Shown in pieces: positions 21,866 to 35,300 of a DNA stretch of 55,024 bases. A model generated the notes under the pieces. The model saw only the letters and a program-made list of their open reading frames with translations, had not been told where the DNA came from and did not search any database. Within the stretch, counting starts at the first letter, position 1, and each line of letters starts with the position of its first letter. Made by a program: the position numbers and the translations under genes. Source of the DNA: a virus; the IMG/VR virus record IMGVR_UViG_3300032285_001218, positions 1-55,024 of that record, one strand, 5' to 3'.

Positions 21866-23536
21866 TTAAGGCAAATTAGTTTGCCACTGCCATACTCCAG
21901 CTAGCAACTGGAACTGCCTTATTTGAGTAGGGCCGCCCACTTCAGTGACAACAATATTAGCTTTTGTATTAAATTCATGGTCTGCCGAGTCAAATACTAT
22001 AGACAAATAATTTGTAGCTATTTGGTCATTTCTATAACCTAGCGGTACAGTTAAAGACAACGCTAACGGTGCAGATCTAACTTTAACATCTACGTATGTT
22101 TTATTTGTAGCATCTGTGTCAAGAATTGGATTATCCAACGACGATATACGATGTCCGCTTACATCTACAGTACCCGTTCCTTTAGGTGTTATCATAACAT
22201 CACCGTTGGCTTGGCTTATATTGTTGTAATAAAGAATATTATCTTCTATCTTTAAGTTACCTGCTTGTACAGTAGTTAAATTACCCACGCTTGTTAGTCC
22301 TGGAGCACTTGTAATGTATACTCCTAGACTGCTACCTGTTAGTGCATCAAATCCGTCAATTTTAAATGATTTGCCCGCAGCCAAATTGATATTTTCTGAG
22401 CTTGTCCAGCTACCAGTTGCAGATAACCATGATATTGTCTTATCGCCATCTGTACCAGCTGCCAATGTAATGCCGCCAGCTTCAGCTGTGGTATTAGTAG
22501 GCAGGGCTGTTTTACCCAATACTATCATTTTATCTGTTATTTCTAGATTTGTAGTATTAATTGTAGTTGTTGCGCCTTCAACAATTAAATTTCCTCGTAT
22601 CCTGGTATCACCGTTAACGTCAAGTGTCGCAGTTGGTAAGTTGGTATATATTCCAGTTTGTTTAGTTGTAGAATTGATAAAAAATGCAGTATCGAGACCT
22701 GTTCCGCTGAGCAAATTAATACCATAATTTTGATTGGAAGTATTTGATTTAATTTGAAAAATTGAAGTAGTGGCATTAAATTCAGTATTTGATCCTTCGC
22801 CTAATACTAAAGGAATTGGATTTTGAATGGTAATAGTGCCAGTTGTAGCAGAACTATCAGTTGTTGAAAGAAAGTTTGCGGCAGTTTTTCGAGTAATTCC
22901 ATCAGCAGATAACAAATAATCTGCCTGTGTAACTGGACTATGAAGTTTAATATTAGAATATGTACCTGCATTAAATCCAGTATATACATCGCCAGAATAT
23001 CCTGCAATTGAACTTGCAGGGGTAAACGTATCTTTACTCCAAATACCAATAGGTGTTCCAGCTATGCTAATTCGCAGAACAGTATGACTAACGCCCACCG
23101 AGTCAACTATATCTTCTGTATAAAAACCAGTAGTACCTTGTGCAGCCGTCCAGAGAGGGCCCGCAAGTTTTGTCGATGTACCGTCGTTAAAATAAAGTTG
23201 TTGACGTGTACTATCAATCCATATATCGCCAGCTGAAATACTGCTAGGTACAGATGGAGAAACAATTGTACCCCCACTAACTTTAAAAACAGTTCCATCG
23301 TAGACTTTTAATCTATTTTCACTAGTATCAAACCATAATTGGCCAGTAATTGGATGGTTAGGTTGAGCAGTGTTAGCAAAATTTTCTAACAACCAAACAA
23401 AATTATCATTTATATACGTGCCGTACCCGCTAGCATTTTTTCCAATTAAAGTAATATCTGTTACAGTTTGGTCAATGTCTCCGTCCACTAATTGCGTTAG
23501 TGTAGTTCCATCTGTTTTAATTATAGTATAACTCAT
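21866..23536 (-). CDS. Tail-fibre protein (paralogue)
   Basis: 556 residues. It shares the N-terminal module of the neighbours (LIGKNASGYGTYINDNFVWLL, then TGQLWFDTSENRLKVYDG) and has a long Thr/Ser/Asn-rich beta-repeat body. A segment LDVNGDTRIRGNLIVEGATT with TNLEITDKMIVLG resembles phage fibre sections that pair into trimers. The C-terminus is unlike the collar domain of the next gene and may carry a host-specific tip. Together with 20325-21827 and 23536-25668 it makes a triplicated fibre set. The start shares one base with the neighbour's stop. Confidence 0.7.
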   Translation of the reverse strand: MSYTIIKTDGTTLTQLVDGDIDQTVTDITLIGKNASGYGTYINDNFVWLLENFANTAQPNHPITGQLWFDTSENRLKVYDGTVFKVSGGTIVSPSVPSSISAGDIWIDSTRQQLYFNDGTSTKLAGPLWTAAQGTTGFYTEDIVDSVGVSHTVLRISIAGTPIGIWSKDTFTPASSIAGYSGDVYTGFNAGTYSNIKLHSPVTQADYLLSADGITRKTAANFLSTTDSSATTGTITIQNPIPLVLGEGSNTEFNATTSIFQIKSNTSNQNYGINLLSGTGLDTAFFINSTTKQTGIYTNLPTATLDVNGDTRIRGNLIVEGATTTINTTNLEITDKMIVLGKTALPTNTTAEAGGITLAAGTDGDKTISWLSATGSWTSSENINLAAGKSFKIDGFDALTGSSLGVYITSAPGLTSVGNLTTVQAGNLKIEDNILYYNNISQANGDVMITPKGTGTVDVSGHRISSLDNPILDTDATNKTYVDVKVRSAPLALSLTVPLGYRNDQIATNYLSIVFDSADHEFNTKANIVVTEVGGPTQIRQFQLLAGVWQWQTNLP

Positions 23537-25668
23537 TATAAGACACCAGTAAAGATTATATAATTTATAGTTGTGTACGGGTTCATGACATTAACCGCAG
23601 TTCCTAGTTGTCCAGCAATAACACTTCCACTATTAGGTAAACCAGATCCAGTACTTGCATTTGGAAGACCTAAACCTGGGACTGCACTTGTATCGCTTAC
23701 TCCGCCTGGCAAACCTGCAGCATAATATTGTGCATTTGCACTGCTTAAATTATGCTTGTGATCTGGTAAGTTTGATATGGTTAGTGAAACTGCTTGTTTA
23801 CCTGATCCTGTTCCTAGTAAGTCGGCAGTGACATCAGTAACTCGATTAGCGGCCGCTTCTGGTTGGCCGCTAATTTGTATTCCAGTATCTCCTTTACTTG
23901 GTACAACACCACCATTGTTCATATTATCGCGACCTAGTGGGAATCTTCCTCTAAAATCTGGTAATGCAAATGTTGCGTAACCCTGTAAAGATATAGCTGC
24001 TTTGTAAGTATATCCAATTACACTGTACAACACAGGATAATCAGCAGTTTTCACTTCGCTTCCGTCACACAATAAGTATCCAGTCGGAACTACATTACCT
24101 GCAAATGGAAATATTGCACCAACTGGTACAGTTGCCACATGTTTGAGGAATACATCTTTTGTCATTCTAGACAAATTAGAATTACCTACTCGATATATTA
24201 GCATTTGATCAGTAGCTAGTGAATCTGGTGTGGAGTCTTTATTACTAATAAAGTTTTGACTCAACGTAGTATTAAAAATTGCAGTACCGTAAGTAGTTTG
24301 TCCAGTAAAGCTAACAGGATCACTGGTAACATCCCCTGCAAGACTAAACACCGTTGGGCTGGCTAAACGTGCAGCTGATCCGCTAATGCTACCTTCTAAA
24401 GTTCCTGTAAATGTTCCTGTAAAATTTCCAACAAATGACTGTGCGTAAATATTTCTAAATGATTTGGCAGCAGATCCAATATCATAAATGTTAGTAGTAT
24501 TTGGTAATAATGCTGACCCTGTTTTTGGAAGATTTGTAGTACTATCTAGCCAATTTAAATATAATTGGCCGTTTACAGTAACATCGTCACCTAATGTAGT
24601 TTTTTTACCGACTGCAAGTCCGCCTGCTGTAATAATACTGCCAGTAGTCGACGATTCTGAATCGTCTTCTGATGTAACATTTAATCCGCCGCTACTAGTA
24701 ATAAGACCAGAAACGTCCAGCGTTGATGCAGGAGAAGTATTGTTTGTACCAATTCCTACTCTTGAATTTGCACCAAGGTGCAATACTGTAACAGGAATAT
24801 TATTATCGTTTAATCTAAAACTAACGCTATTCCCACTAGCTTTAGAATATAATACAGTACTGGTACCGTCTGATCCTGTTCCAATATTAAAATTTAAATT
24901 ACTACCAACAGTGATGCCGCCATCTGCACGTATACTTATTGGATAGTTAGTAACACTTGATATATCTGTTCTTAAAAAATTTGCAGCCGGTACTATAGTA
25001 GTTCCTACCAATAAAGCATCTGCTTTTTCTGCTGTTCCCCAGATTCTAGATAACGAATCAGTATTTGTTGAATCCGTTGAACTGAGGTTAAATCCTTGAT
25101 TAATTATTGCAAAGCCTGTAACTGTTGATTTTGGCGTAAATGTTTCTTTACTAATGATTGCCAACTGATAATCATTTGCATATAAACTAATAACACTGTG
25201 CGACACATTATTTGTGTCAACAATAGTATTAACAACTGGGCCTGTTAATTTGCCGGAACTGAATTGGGGGCCTACTAATAACCAGTTACTTCCAGAAAAG
25301 ACATATAACTGTGCGGTTGTAGTATCAACCCATAAATCACCAGCATTACTATTGGCAGCTGCTGGCACGGTACCAGCTTTTTTAATTGAACCCGCTGCTG
25401 TCCATATAGTTCCATCAAACACTTTTAATAAACTTACTCCGGTACTGTTATCATACCATAATTGGCCTTCTACAGGATTACTTGGCGCAGTGCTATTTGC
25501 AAAATTTTCTAATAAATGTAAAAAACTTTTTGCAATTTCAGGCGCATATCCAGCATAGTTTTTACCTACAAATGTTAAACTTGTTTGGGTATTAAGTGCC
25601 TGATCTTCAACTGTAATGCTTGGTTTGGCAGGATTAGTTGCATCAGTAAAGGTAACTTGATAAGTCAT
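23536..25668 (-). CDS. Tail-fibre/collar protein with gp12-type collar domain
   Basis: 710 residues. It has the shared fibre N-terminal module (SLTFVGKNYAGYA, VEGQLWYD) and a repetitive beta body (residues 140-510). Residues 514-710 are a phage tail collar domain: VPVGAIFPFAG, PTGYLLCDGSEV, YPVLYSVIGYTY and FALPDFRGRFPLGRD in order. LPDHKHNLS puts a His-x-His (637-639) where the T4 short tail fibre gp12 has its metal-binding histidines. By analogy the protein could serve as a short tail fibre that grips the host. Four bases separate it from the 204-residue gene's stop. Confidence 0.8.
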   Translation of the reverse strand: MTYQVTFTDATNPAKPSITVEDQALNTQTSLTFVGKNYAGYAPEIAKSFLHLLENFANSTAPSNPVEGQLWYDNSTGVSLLKVFDGTIWTAAGSIKKAGTVPAAANSNAGDLWVDTTTAQLYVFSGSNWLLVGPQFSSGKLTGPVVNTIVDTNNVSHSVISLYANDYQLAIISKETFTPKSTVTGFAIINQGFNLSSTDSTNTDSLSRIWGTAEKADALLVGTTIVPAANFLRTDISSVTNYPISIRADGGITVGSNLNFNIGTGSDGTSTVLYSKASGNSVSFRLNDNNIPVTVLHLGANSRVGIGTNNTSPASTLDVSGLITSSGGLNVTSEDDSESSTTGSIITAGGLAVGKKTTLGDDVTVNGQLYLNWLDSTTNLPKTGSALLPNTTNIYDIGSAAKSFRNIYAQSFVGNFTGTFTGTLEGSISGSAARLASPTVFSLAGDVTSDPVSFTGQTTYGTAIFNTTLSQNFISNKDSTPDSLATDQMLIYRVGNSNLSRMTKDVFLKHVATVPVGAIFPFAGNVVPTGYLLCDGSEVKTADYPVLYSVIGYTYKAAISLQGYATFALPDFRGRFPLGRDNMNNGGVVPSKGDTGIQISGQPEAAANRVTDVTADLLGTGSGKQAVSLTISNLPDHKHNLSSANAQYYAAGLPGGVSDTSAVPGLGLPNASTGSGLPNSGSVIAGQLGTAVNVMNPYTTINYIIFTGVL

Positions 25669-25671
25669 TTA

Positions 25672-26286
25672 TTAAACTCCAACAAGGCCAGTTAAGCTCT
25701 GAATACGCACAGTATAGTCAATTTGAATAAGTCTGTTTAAACTTTTTTGCACTGGATGAAATACTACATGTGTTAATAACAAACTATTGCCAGTGCTACT
25801 AAAACTTTTTAATCCCAATTCATCAAACACAAATGTACCGTTAGTAGTAGTTGCATTATCAAACGCTAGTTGTCCTGAATTATTACCGTCGCCGTAATCT
25901 AACAAACAAGTAACAAATAAATCACTGTAATTAGTACCAGTTACATGCCTTACTTCAATATAATTTCTACTTGGGTCTAAATTATTGCTTGAATTTTGAT
26001 TAACTACTTTAGAATATGTTTGGTTGTATAAACTTGCATTCAAACCTGAACTATTAGGAGTCAAATACGTAATAATCCCTGTTGGATCTATTGCTGTGCC
26101 GCCATTTCCAAAAGCCATTTCATAAACAAACCCATTGCCGCTGTCAGCAAGACTGTTAGCTAGGGCAACACTAATGTTTTCATAATGAATAGCATTACGT
26201 TTATTAATAAAGATTTCCCCAGATTCTGGGTTATAAATTTTAATATGCCCTTCTATGTGGATTCCAGTTGTTTCTTGACTCTGCAT
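25672..26286 (-). CDS. Virion structural protein
   Basis: 204 residues. The start IHIEGHIKIYNPESGEIF and INKRNAIHYENISVALANSLAD look like a small beta-barrel adaptor; the middle has NGTFVFDELGLKS and the end IQIDYTVRIQSLTG. Proteins of this type sit between tail and fibre genes in T4-like phages of aquatic bacteria. Probable structural connector; no enzyme motif. It is directly preceded by a late-type box. Confidence 0.6.
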   Translation of the reverse strand: MQSQETTGIHIEGHIKIYNPESGEIFINKRNAIHYENISVALANSLADSGNGFVYEMAFGNGGTAIDPTGIITYLTPNSSGLNASLYNQTYSKVVNQNSSNNLDPSRNYIEVRHVTGTNYSDLFVTCLLDYGDGNNSGQLAFDNATTTNGTFVFDELGLKSFSSTGNSLLLTHVVFHPVQKSLNRLIQIDYTVRIQSLTGLVGV

Positions 26287-26305
26287 GGTTATCTCTCTTT
26301 ATCGT

Positions 26306-26314
26306 GTATTTATT
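26306..26314 (-). promoter_or_regulatory. Late-promoter-like box AATAAATAC
   Basis: Minus-strand AATAAATACACGATA, 20 bases before the ATG at 26286, in the only gap between the giant gene and the 204-residue gene. The 15 bases AATAAATACACGATA are identical to those at the gp6 box at 44357. Confidence 0.65.
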
Positions 26315-26334
26315 CGTTTATATAATGTGCTAGT

Positions 26335-29300
26335 TTATTGCACAGTAGAAATAGTATTTTCAGCGTACCAGATGCCCGGAGTTGCTTTTAAAAACTCAGC
26401 AATTTTGCTATTATCATATTGAATATTAGTAATACTATCCCAATCTGTTCCATTTCTCTTAATAACAGTGATACGAGTTCCAAATAATAATTTATGTGTT
26501 AATCGGATAGCGGACGACACACCATCAACTGAAAAATCTGCATCTAATTTAATATCTCCAAGCGGACTATTTGGTGCTTGGTTTTCGTTATGCATACTGT
26601 ATGGGGCTTTCTTTAATCTGATATTCCCAATAAAGAATGTCCAGTTTGTAATATCATTTTTAAAATTGCTTGTACTAGTATGTTCAGTTATACATCTGTA
26701 TGTATAACTGCCCAACGTTACTATTATACCTGGAAGATACGTTACATTTGGTAACCAATCTACACTAGTGTCATAGCCTCCAACAAACACTTCAATTTCA
26801 TCACATTGTCCGTAGCCTACAGGAATTGTAGTATCGTATAATTTCCAATAAGTTGTATTTGTTGGCAATATTGTTATTGTAGTATCAAATACGTAAGATT
26901 TTATATTTACATAATATAAATTATTATAAATTACAACATCATTTGTGTTATAACTCAAAGAAATACTATAGTTTCCAGTTAATGTAAATCCAAAATCAGT
27001 AAACCACTGTTCAACACCAGCTGTGGCAGGGATAAAATTCAACGGAATAATAATACTTTCTCCGTCAGATATTACTTGCTCAACTATCGAAGAATCAACA
27101 TACGGAATAGATTCTGTTGTACCTATTTCTTGTACATATGTTCCAGCTTTGTGTACGAGAGGAACTCCTGTTCCTAAAGTACCTCGACGTATTTTACTTA
27201 ATACATTACCATTTATTTCATAAAACTCTATACGTTCTCCTCGAATTTCAATAATACCTGGTTTATTTTTAATAAAATTTGGTTTATCAAAATTTTCTGC
27301 ATTTTCAACTTCAATAAATTTATCATCAAATTTTAAATCTGTTGTTAATACAGTTTGTTTATTCAGGCTTAATCTTTTATAGTGTACTCGATTTAACATA
27401 TCTTTAAATTGCATATACGAAATACCAGTTGTTAGTATATTACTACCAAATGTTATTAATGTAATTTTATCATCAATAGGAGGGTTAACAGTAAGTTGTA
27501 TACTTGTACGACCTTCGTTTAATTTATAATCTACACTAGGAACAAGAATAGTTTCATTTTGTATAACCCATATGTAGCTATCATTAATAACAGAACGATC
27601 TAGTGCTAATGTTCCATTAGTAATGCCTTTATAAGAATAATACTCAATAGAATCAGGAGTTAGTGCAAGATTAGAAGATACAGTTAACATTGTTCTTTCA
27701 ATATCCAAAATATCATGTTTATAAGAACTGATAACTTCTATTACATCTAAATTAGAATATGATTCAGCAAATGTAATTTTATTTGTAATAGGATCATATG
27801 AATAACTTTGATCTGTAGTAACACTTACCACTAACGTTTGTTTTGCATATTGAGAATAAATTAATTTATTAATTTTAACAGTTATACCTCCGAGATCAAT
27901 TGTATAATCTGACCCAAGATTTAATTTTGTATCACCTACATAAACAAAAATATTACTAATTGCCGTTGAATATGGAATTACTTTAGTTGGGTCGACTGTA
28001 TAATTTAATCGATTATTTGAAATTGTAAAGTAACTGTTAATTGGGCCAGGAATAATAGTATTATTAACACGGACTAGCATATTTGACTCGTTAGGCAGTG
28101 CGTTGCCAATATTATACGCTAAAGAATATGTATAGGATCCGTTAGTAACTATTTTTTCAGTTTTTGTTACTGCAAAAGATTGTTGAGTACCAGCAACAAT
28201 AATGAAGCTCAATAATGCTCCAGCTTCTGGAGCAACACCAAATCTCATAGCTACACGATTAATACTATTGTAAGAACTATCAGTTTTAAATACATCAGGA
28301 GTAACTGGAATACCATCAATATAAATTAACGCATTTATAGAAGTTACCCAAGGTGCTCTGGTAATAAATTCTTGTGTCACACCGTCGCCTACAAAATAAT
28401 CAATATCTAATATGTTACTTCCGTTAAATCCAATAATATATACTGTTATTATTGTTTCAGCGGTAGGTGCAACATTAAAAATAATTTGTTTATTTCTATA
28501 GTCAACAGTATAATCAGTTCCGCTAGTTTGTAAATCTAAACCGGCACGTACAATTACCGCTTCAGCAGTATTTGGTTGAAGAGATAACTTAAACGATGTA
28601 GTTATACCATCTGCAATAAAATTGTCTACTTGTATGTTGGCTGCGCCAGCTGGAGGTTGGTCGTACACTTTGATAGCAACCGCGTCAACTACTTGTCCTG
28701 GTACTACTTCTTCAGGAGCTGGGCTAGTTGTTGGAGAAATTAAATCATCTCCGTCTAAAATAATATCATCTGGTAATATGCCGGTTGCGGAAGTAAAAAT
28801 GCCTGTACTATAATTGCCCAGGAATTCGCCGCCGCTTAATGCAGTATCATAATCAGTATCTTGCGACTTAATTGAACCGTCGCTTGTGCTTTTACGCAAA
28901 ATAATAATATCATTATCGTTAACTACATAATCAACTGGTATACTGACAGTTTGTGTAATATCACCAGTATAAACAGGAGTAGTTACTACTGCCGTAGAAT
29001 TTATTTGTTGTGGGGTTCCGTAATGCGGATCGTCTATCCTGATTGGATCAAAATTTCCAGTAATTTTTATTATACTGCCAACAACAGCTGGTTCTTTTAA
29101 TGTAATAATACCAGCTGTGTAAATATTAGCAGTAGTTGGTATTACTAAATTTCGGCTAAATTCCAATACTGTTCCAGGTAATAGTGTTTCATATATGATT
29201 TGATCAAGGACTACACCAATATTTGTGATTTCTTTTACAACTGTTCCGTATCCAAACGCAGCCACTGATGAAGTTCTAATAGTATCTCCAACAAATATCC

Positions 29301-32300
29301 CAACAGTTGATAGTAGTTGCACAATATTGCCACCACGGATACTGTGAGTAAAATGTAATGTACCATTTGGTTCACTATCAGCAGGAGCACTGATAGTTAA
29401 AGTTGTTCCGTTTACGTTTCTTACTACTGTCTGGCCTGATGTAAATCCAGTTCCTACAATAATCATCCCAGCTTCAATACTAGTAGTATCCGCTACTTTA
29501 AGTGTTGTAGTAGAATAGTTTGTAGAAGCATCGTAGTTAGAATCAACTCCTCCCGATGTAGTAGGATACACAACAGAAACTTCTGGATTATTTTTGTATA
29601 TGCTAAAAGAATAAGACAACTGATCTAGTACTGCTTCGTGAGTTTCTATATTATGGATTATATGATAGATATTAATTTCGGATCCAATTGGCCATGTTGT
29701 GGGTAAAGAATCTGCTGCATTTGATGGGAAAGTATGTGTTCCTGCACTAACTGTAATAATATAATCGTCAAATTCTGCATCAACTGAATCCCATTTATCT
29801 GTAAAATACGGCAGCACGCCCCAGCCTGTGCTTATTTCAAAGCCAAGACCAGTGACAACAACGCCGCCATAATCTATTCCAGTCATTAACTGACTTAAAT
29901 CATTTCCAATATTGCCTTCTTGAGGATTATAAAAATAATTAATACGATCGGCAGCATTCAACAAAGATGTATTTTTCTTATAAGTTACAGAGATGTTACC
30001 GGTTGGTGCAGAATCAAAAGTAATTAATCCAGAATATTTTGTACTGTTGCCTGTCTTGGTAGACACAACTGATAACTTATAGGAATCTCGCAGAGCTGCT
30101 ACTCCTGAAACAGTAACAGTCGATGACCCAATTGTGTTATCAGGCGCCCATGTTAAAGGAAATTGTAGACGAGAACCGTTAGGACTAAACGATTCAGTTT
30201 CTTCCAAATGTGTTACATAGTAAGAATGAGTTATTCTGTCAAATTTTATTTGGATTAAATTTGATCTCGGTAAGCCTTTACCTATAACTGCAATCACTTG
30301 GGCTGGAGTTCCAGTTGCAAGTATTCCGCCATCAATAACAATTGTAGGTGCTGACAAATATCCGCTACCAGGATTTAGTAAAACAATACGATTGATTATT
30401 CCATTAGAGAAAAATGCTCTAGCAGTGGCTCCGGATCCAGAATCGCTTACAATACGAACAACCGGTTCGGTGATATATCCGGAACCGCCGTTGATAATTT
30501 TTAATTGGGTAATAACAAATCCTAAATTATCAACCCAATTTTTCCAAGGATAAGAATTGAAGGCAGAATCAAGTGTTACTAACGATCCGTGATTTACATA
30601 TGCATCCATTGTTACTATTTTATTATCTCTATAACGTGGAGGTAAATCAAAATCTGATATTAAAGTACTACTTAAATCTGTATTTTGATAAGAACTTACA
30701 TATTCTCTAATTTTTGTTTTGTAAGGTTTAACTTCAGCAATGTATTCTTGATAATCAGATAAATTATCATTTTTGTAAGTGACCGGCTGATTTAACAATC
30801 CTACATTATGTCGAGCTTTAATAAAACTTGATTTAAAAATCCAATCAAGATAAATTTGTTCACTGAGTGCATAGCGAACAGTTGTGAAGAATAAATTTAA
30901 ATAAGTTGCTTTTAATTCGTCTATTAAAATGTTGTCTTTTAGTGCATTTAAAATAATACGCAATTCAGTAGTAGGTGCATTATCAAATACTGCGCCATCG
31001 TATGTTGAACCATCATACCCTTCATCAGTACTAACAGATTCGTAAATAGATGAATTAAACTGTATAGTTCCGTTTCCTATTCCAACAATATTATAAGATC
31101 TGGTATAATCAAACAAATCATTATTAGCATATTTCTCTATAACCAACCAATTACCAGAACTTGGATTGCGTACTTTAACTAGCTGACCTATTTCTACAGT
31201 TATAGAACTTAATTCTGCTAGTGTGTCAACTGCATGATCAACTGCTGTAAATTGATTATACCCTGTGGCAAACCAATCAACATACGACCAGTATTTTTGT
31301 GTGTTGTAAGTTTGAGATTGTAATCTAGACCATACCTTTTCAGTTGGTTCGTAACTATATAGTGCCCACGTTCCTTGAGCTTGACTGTCACTGTATACTA
31401 ATACAGAATAATCTCGAACAGTTGCAATAGTATTATTATCATATCCTTCGCCAGCTGATAATACTGTTACACCAGTTATTTGTCCAACAGAATTAATTAT
31501 AGCACGTACTTTGGCGCCAATGCCTGAACCAATAATGTTTATATAAGGTGCTTGCAAATAACCACGTCCGGCAAATTGAATATCTAAACCCGTTATCTTA
31601 CCATCAACTATTATAAGATTTCCAAATACTGGTCGTTTATAACCGCCAGCATTTACAAATCTCAATTCAGCATCAGTATTTTCTATGCTGTCATAAAGAC
31701 CCGTGATTAAACTTGGCGGAGTATCGTAAAGTTTTAATTTAGATATGTCTCGAGTAGTAACAATTTGTTCTTGTTTTAATGTTAAATTGACTTGTTCAAT
31801 AAATTGTTTTAGTGCTTCAAATCGATTAACAAACATACTTTGTCGAGGACGATTTTCAATACCGTATCGCAATTTAGGAGGTAACGATATATCTGGGACT
31901 TCTCTACCAGCTAAATCTTTTCCGCATAAGCTATCAAACCATTTTAATTCAACGCTACCAGGTAAAACTGTATTGGCATCATTATTAATAATTTTCCACT
32001 GGCTGTGTACGTTGATATCATTTTTATCAATAGTCCAATATTCAACAGACAATACAACTTCTGTATCTTTCAAATATTGCTTTGCATTAACTAGACTAAA
32101 CGAGTTAGTTCCTGTTAGTGCTAGATAAGCATACCCTTGGCCTCTTGGATTTTCTATTAGGCTTGCGACGGCTTGTGCAGATAAGTATCGACCAGATACA
32201 TTAGGAATAGTTTTTTTATTTTTAACCCAGTAATAATACGTATTTTTAAATGACTGACTAATAGAATCATAACGTTGTCTTAATGCGTATACACCATTTC

Positions 32301-35300
32301 CGTATAGTGATGTTCCACTGATCCCAGCGGCAATACCTGCTTCAGTATCGGCTATTTTATTCCATGCATCAGGAAGAAGTGTAGTTTCGACCCATTCATA
32401 GATATCAACACTTGCACCCGTTGCCAAAGTATTCCATGTATTGGTTCTATACATTACATCCGAATCATAACTATTAATAAATTTAGCGGTCCTCAAATCC
32501 CACCATAGTCTACCAACTTGTGATTTGTTCCACGGAGAGTCTGCATCAACATTGACATTTTCTGTTCCTACTGAATAAATTGCAGGATCATAAAATGATT
32601 GATATTTGATTTCTTCAGCAGCCGGGCCAGCTGGTCTTCCTTGTGCAACATCAATTATGTCAAGATAAGTTATTAATTTACCTGATACTCGATTATATAA
32701 AAAGGCTTTTCTAATTTTATTCACATCAGGTTTAGCAACTTCTTGATATTTGATTGACCAGCTACTAGTCGACGGTGGTTTTAAATAGTCTAAAACTTTT
32801 CCTGAAACTAAATTACGATCCAATGCATAAGGTGCACCTACTACAACCCTGTCATTACCTACCGCAAATCCAATACCATATCCATCACGAGCAGTTAATG
32901 TATTATTAAGAGTTTCGCTGTATACCCATTTGCTTGAATATCTATCATAGATATCAATGCGGCCGCTATCCACATTAGTAGAGACAAATCGTGTAGAATC
33001 CTTGTCAAATGTAGTAGCGTATTCATTTCTACCCGATATCGGGTCTTTTACATATGACGATGTTAGTATATTGTTGTTCTCATCTAAATATGAAAAAGTT
33101 GGCAATGTAGTTGCATACTGATCCAACGATGTTTTTATAACAGTATCTTCGTATGAACTATACACAACAAGTGTGTTACTACCGTTCATAAATGCAACTC
33201 TGCTACCAAAGTATCCAGATTCTTCTGCTTTGTGATTTACTAATTCTTGATAAGATACATATCCAGATGTTGTCTTTTTATATACAGTAACATTACCTTG
33301 AAATTGTTTATTGCCAGATGCCAGACTATCACCTACAGCAAGATAAGATGCATCGGTTGATAGTGCAATTGTTTTGCCGAAACTTGTAGTAGTACCTTGC
33401 AATGTTTGTTGTGTTGGAATTGTTCCAGGATTAGTAATAATAATAATTTTTCCGTTAGTTACTCCGTTATTTGATACTATTACTAAAGTATTATTATCAG
33501 AACTAATAGCTAAAGGACTTCCTAAATTGGCGCCAGCAGCAGGGCCTTCGTATGTTTCTTCTTTATCGTATCCCCAGCCAGTAAATGAAAAACTAATTTT
33601 TCCGCTCGGAGTACTATCAGCAGGAGCACTAATAGTTAAAGTAGTTCCATTCAATACTTCTAACACAGTTTGTCCGCTCGTAAATCCTTCGCCGCTAATA
33701 GTCATACCTGGTAAAATGCCAACAGTTGGATTAAAAGGAGACGGGACAGCTAATGTTGGAATATCTTTTGATAATGCAAGAGTAGTAGATGAGCTACCAA
33801 CTGGATTATAATATGCAGTTTTGTAAACTGTTGTAGTATATTTCAGTTTATAAACTTTTCCTGCATTATTATTATAACCAGATGCAGTAACATATAATAC
33901 GTTATCACCAAATACTAAATTAGAACCAAAGTGTTCATAGTTAGCAGGACTTGGACTAACAATAGAATGTACTATTGTGAATATATTATTTGAATCTTTT
34001 TTGTATAGTGAAATTACACCTTGTTCAACTAGACCGCTATCTTGTCCCGGAATAAGAGTCACTGGAACATACAGTAATTTTTTCCAAATACTACCATCAC
34101 TAAATGTAGTAGACGGAGTAGATGTAAGAGCTTGATAATAGTAAGTATCTTCAGAATTATATACAATATCTCCCAGTACGTAAGGACTTGTTGATGTAAT
34201 ACGTGTATATACATTGCTGGCTAATTTAGATCCAGTTGCTAACCATTTACCATCAGGAGAAATAGCAGTTACAGTGGCAATATTTTTAGGCAAGTTACCT
34301 GCTGGGCCATCTATTGTTCCAGTATTAGGAGCACTTGAAATATAAGGACGCTGTATGTTTTGTCGTTGTAGCCATGGCGATTTATAACCAGCCTTATCCC
34401 AAGTTTGCAATTCTCCTAAATTTGTAGAAATTGCAACTAGTGTACCTTGTTGATTAGATGCAATATAGCGGCCATAATTTAATAAATTTGCAGGACTTGA
34501 ATTTGTTAATTCAGTTGTTTCATAAATTGGTGTGTATTCCCACGATGCCCACTTGCCGGTCCCAGTGTTGTCGGTCCATATTTGTTCGCCTAATTCTAAA
34601 TTAGAAGTAATAGATTGATCAATATCATCAATTGATGATAATCGACGACTGATCAATACATTTACATTTATTTTAAGTACTAACGATGGAACAACTTGTT
34701 GGCTCCATCCCTTGATAGTGGTTGAAATAGTAAATTTATTTTGAGATACCGATGTAATCTTATAGAATCCGTTCAGCAAAGTGACTTGAGATAGACCAAT
34801 ATATTCGCCAACTTTTAATGTCAGTAATTCAGTTGTAGTTATTGTTAGTGTTGTAGATGCAGAATCATACTGGAGATCGTTTACGCTAATATTAGAATTA
34901 GTAAATTGATAAACATTCCAATCATTTTTTTCAAAAGTTACCCATATATAACATTTATTAGTAAATGTCGTAATATCGTAAGATGTTATATCATTAATAT
35001 TTTTTAAAATTAAAAATACTTCTGCAGATCTTACATATCCAGAACTTCTTAAAAATGGTCGATAATTGCTAATCACCGGCCATGGGTTATTATTATAACC
35101 CATAGGTTTTAAATATACTTGATTTGTATTTTGCCTTATAATAAAGTCAGTAAAATTATTTGTTGTATCTGATAATTCATAACCCTGTGGGTTGTTTTTA
35201 ACTAATGATTCATCTAAAATAAATTCTACATTATCAAACGCAGAACTTGCTCCGTATTGCCCTGCACGAAGTGCCCATTCTTCGTAGAATGTTAAACTAT

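Noticed and set aside
22314-22727. Plus-strand ORFs inside the fibre and giant genes (also 24488-24946 and 33374-33811)
   Set aside because: They are antisense to long, clearly coding genes with recognisable structure, have no ribosome site, and show no family motif.
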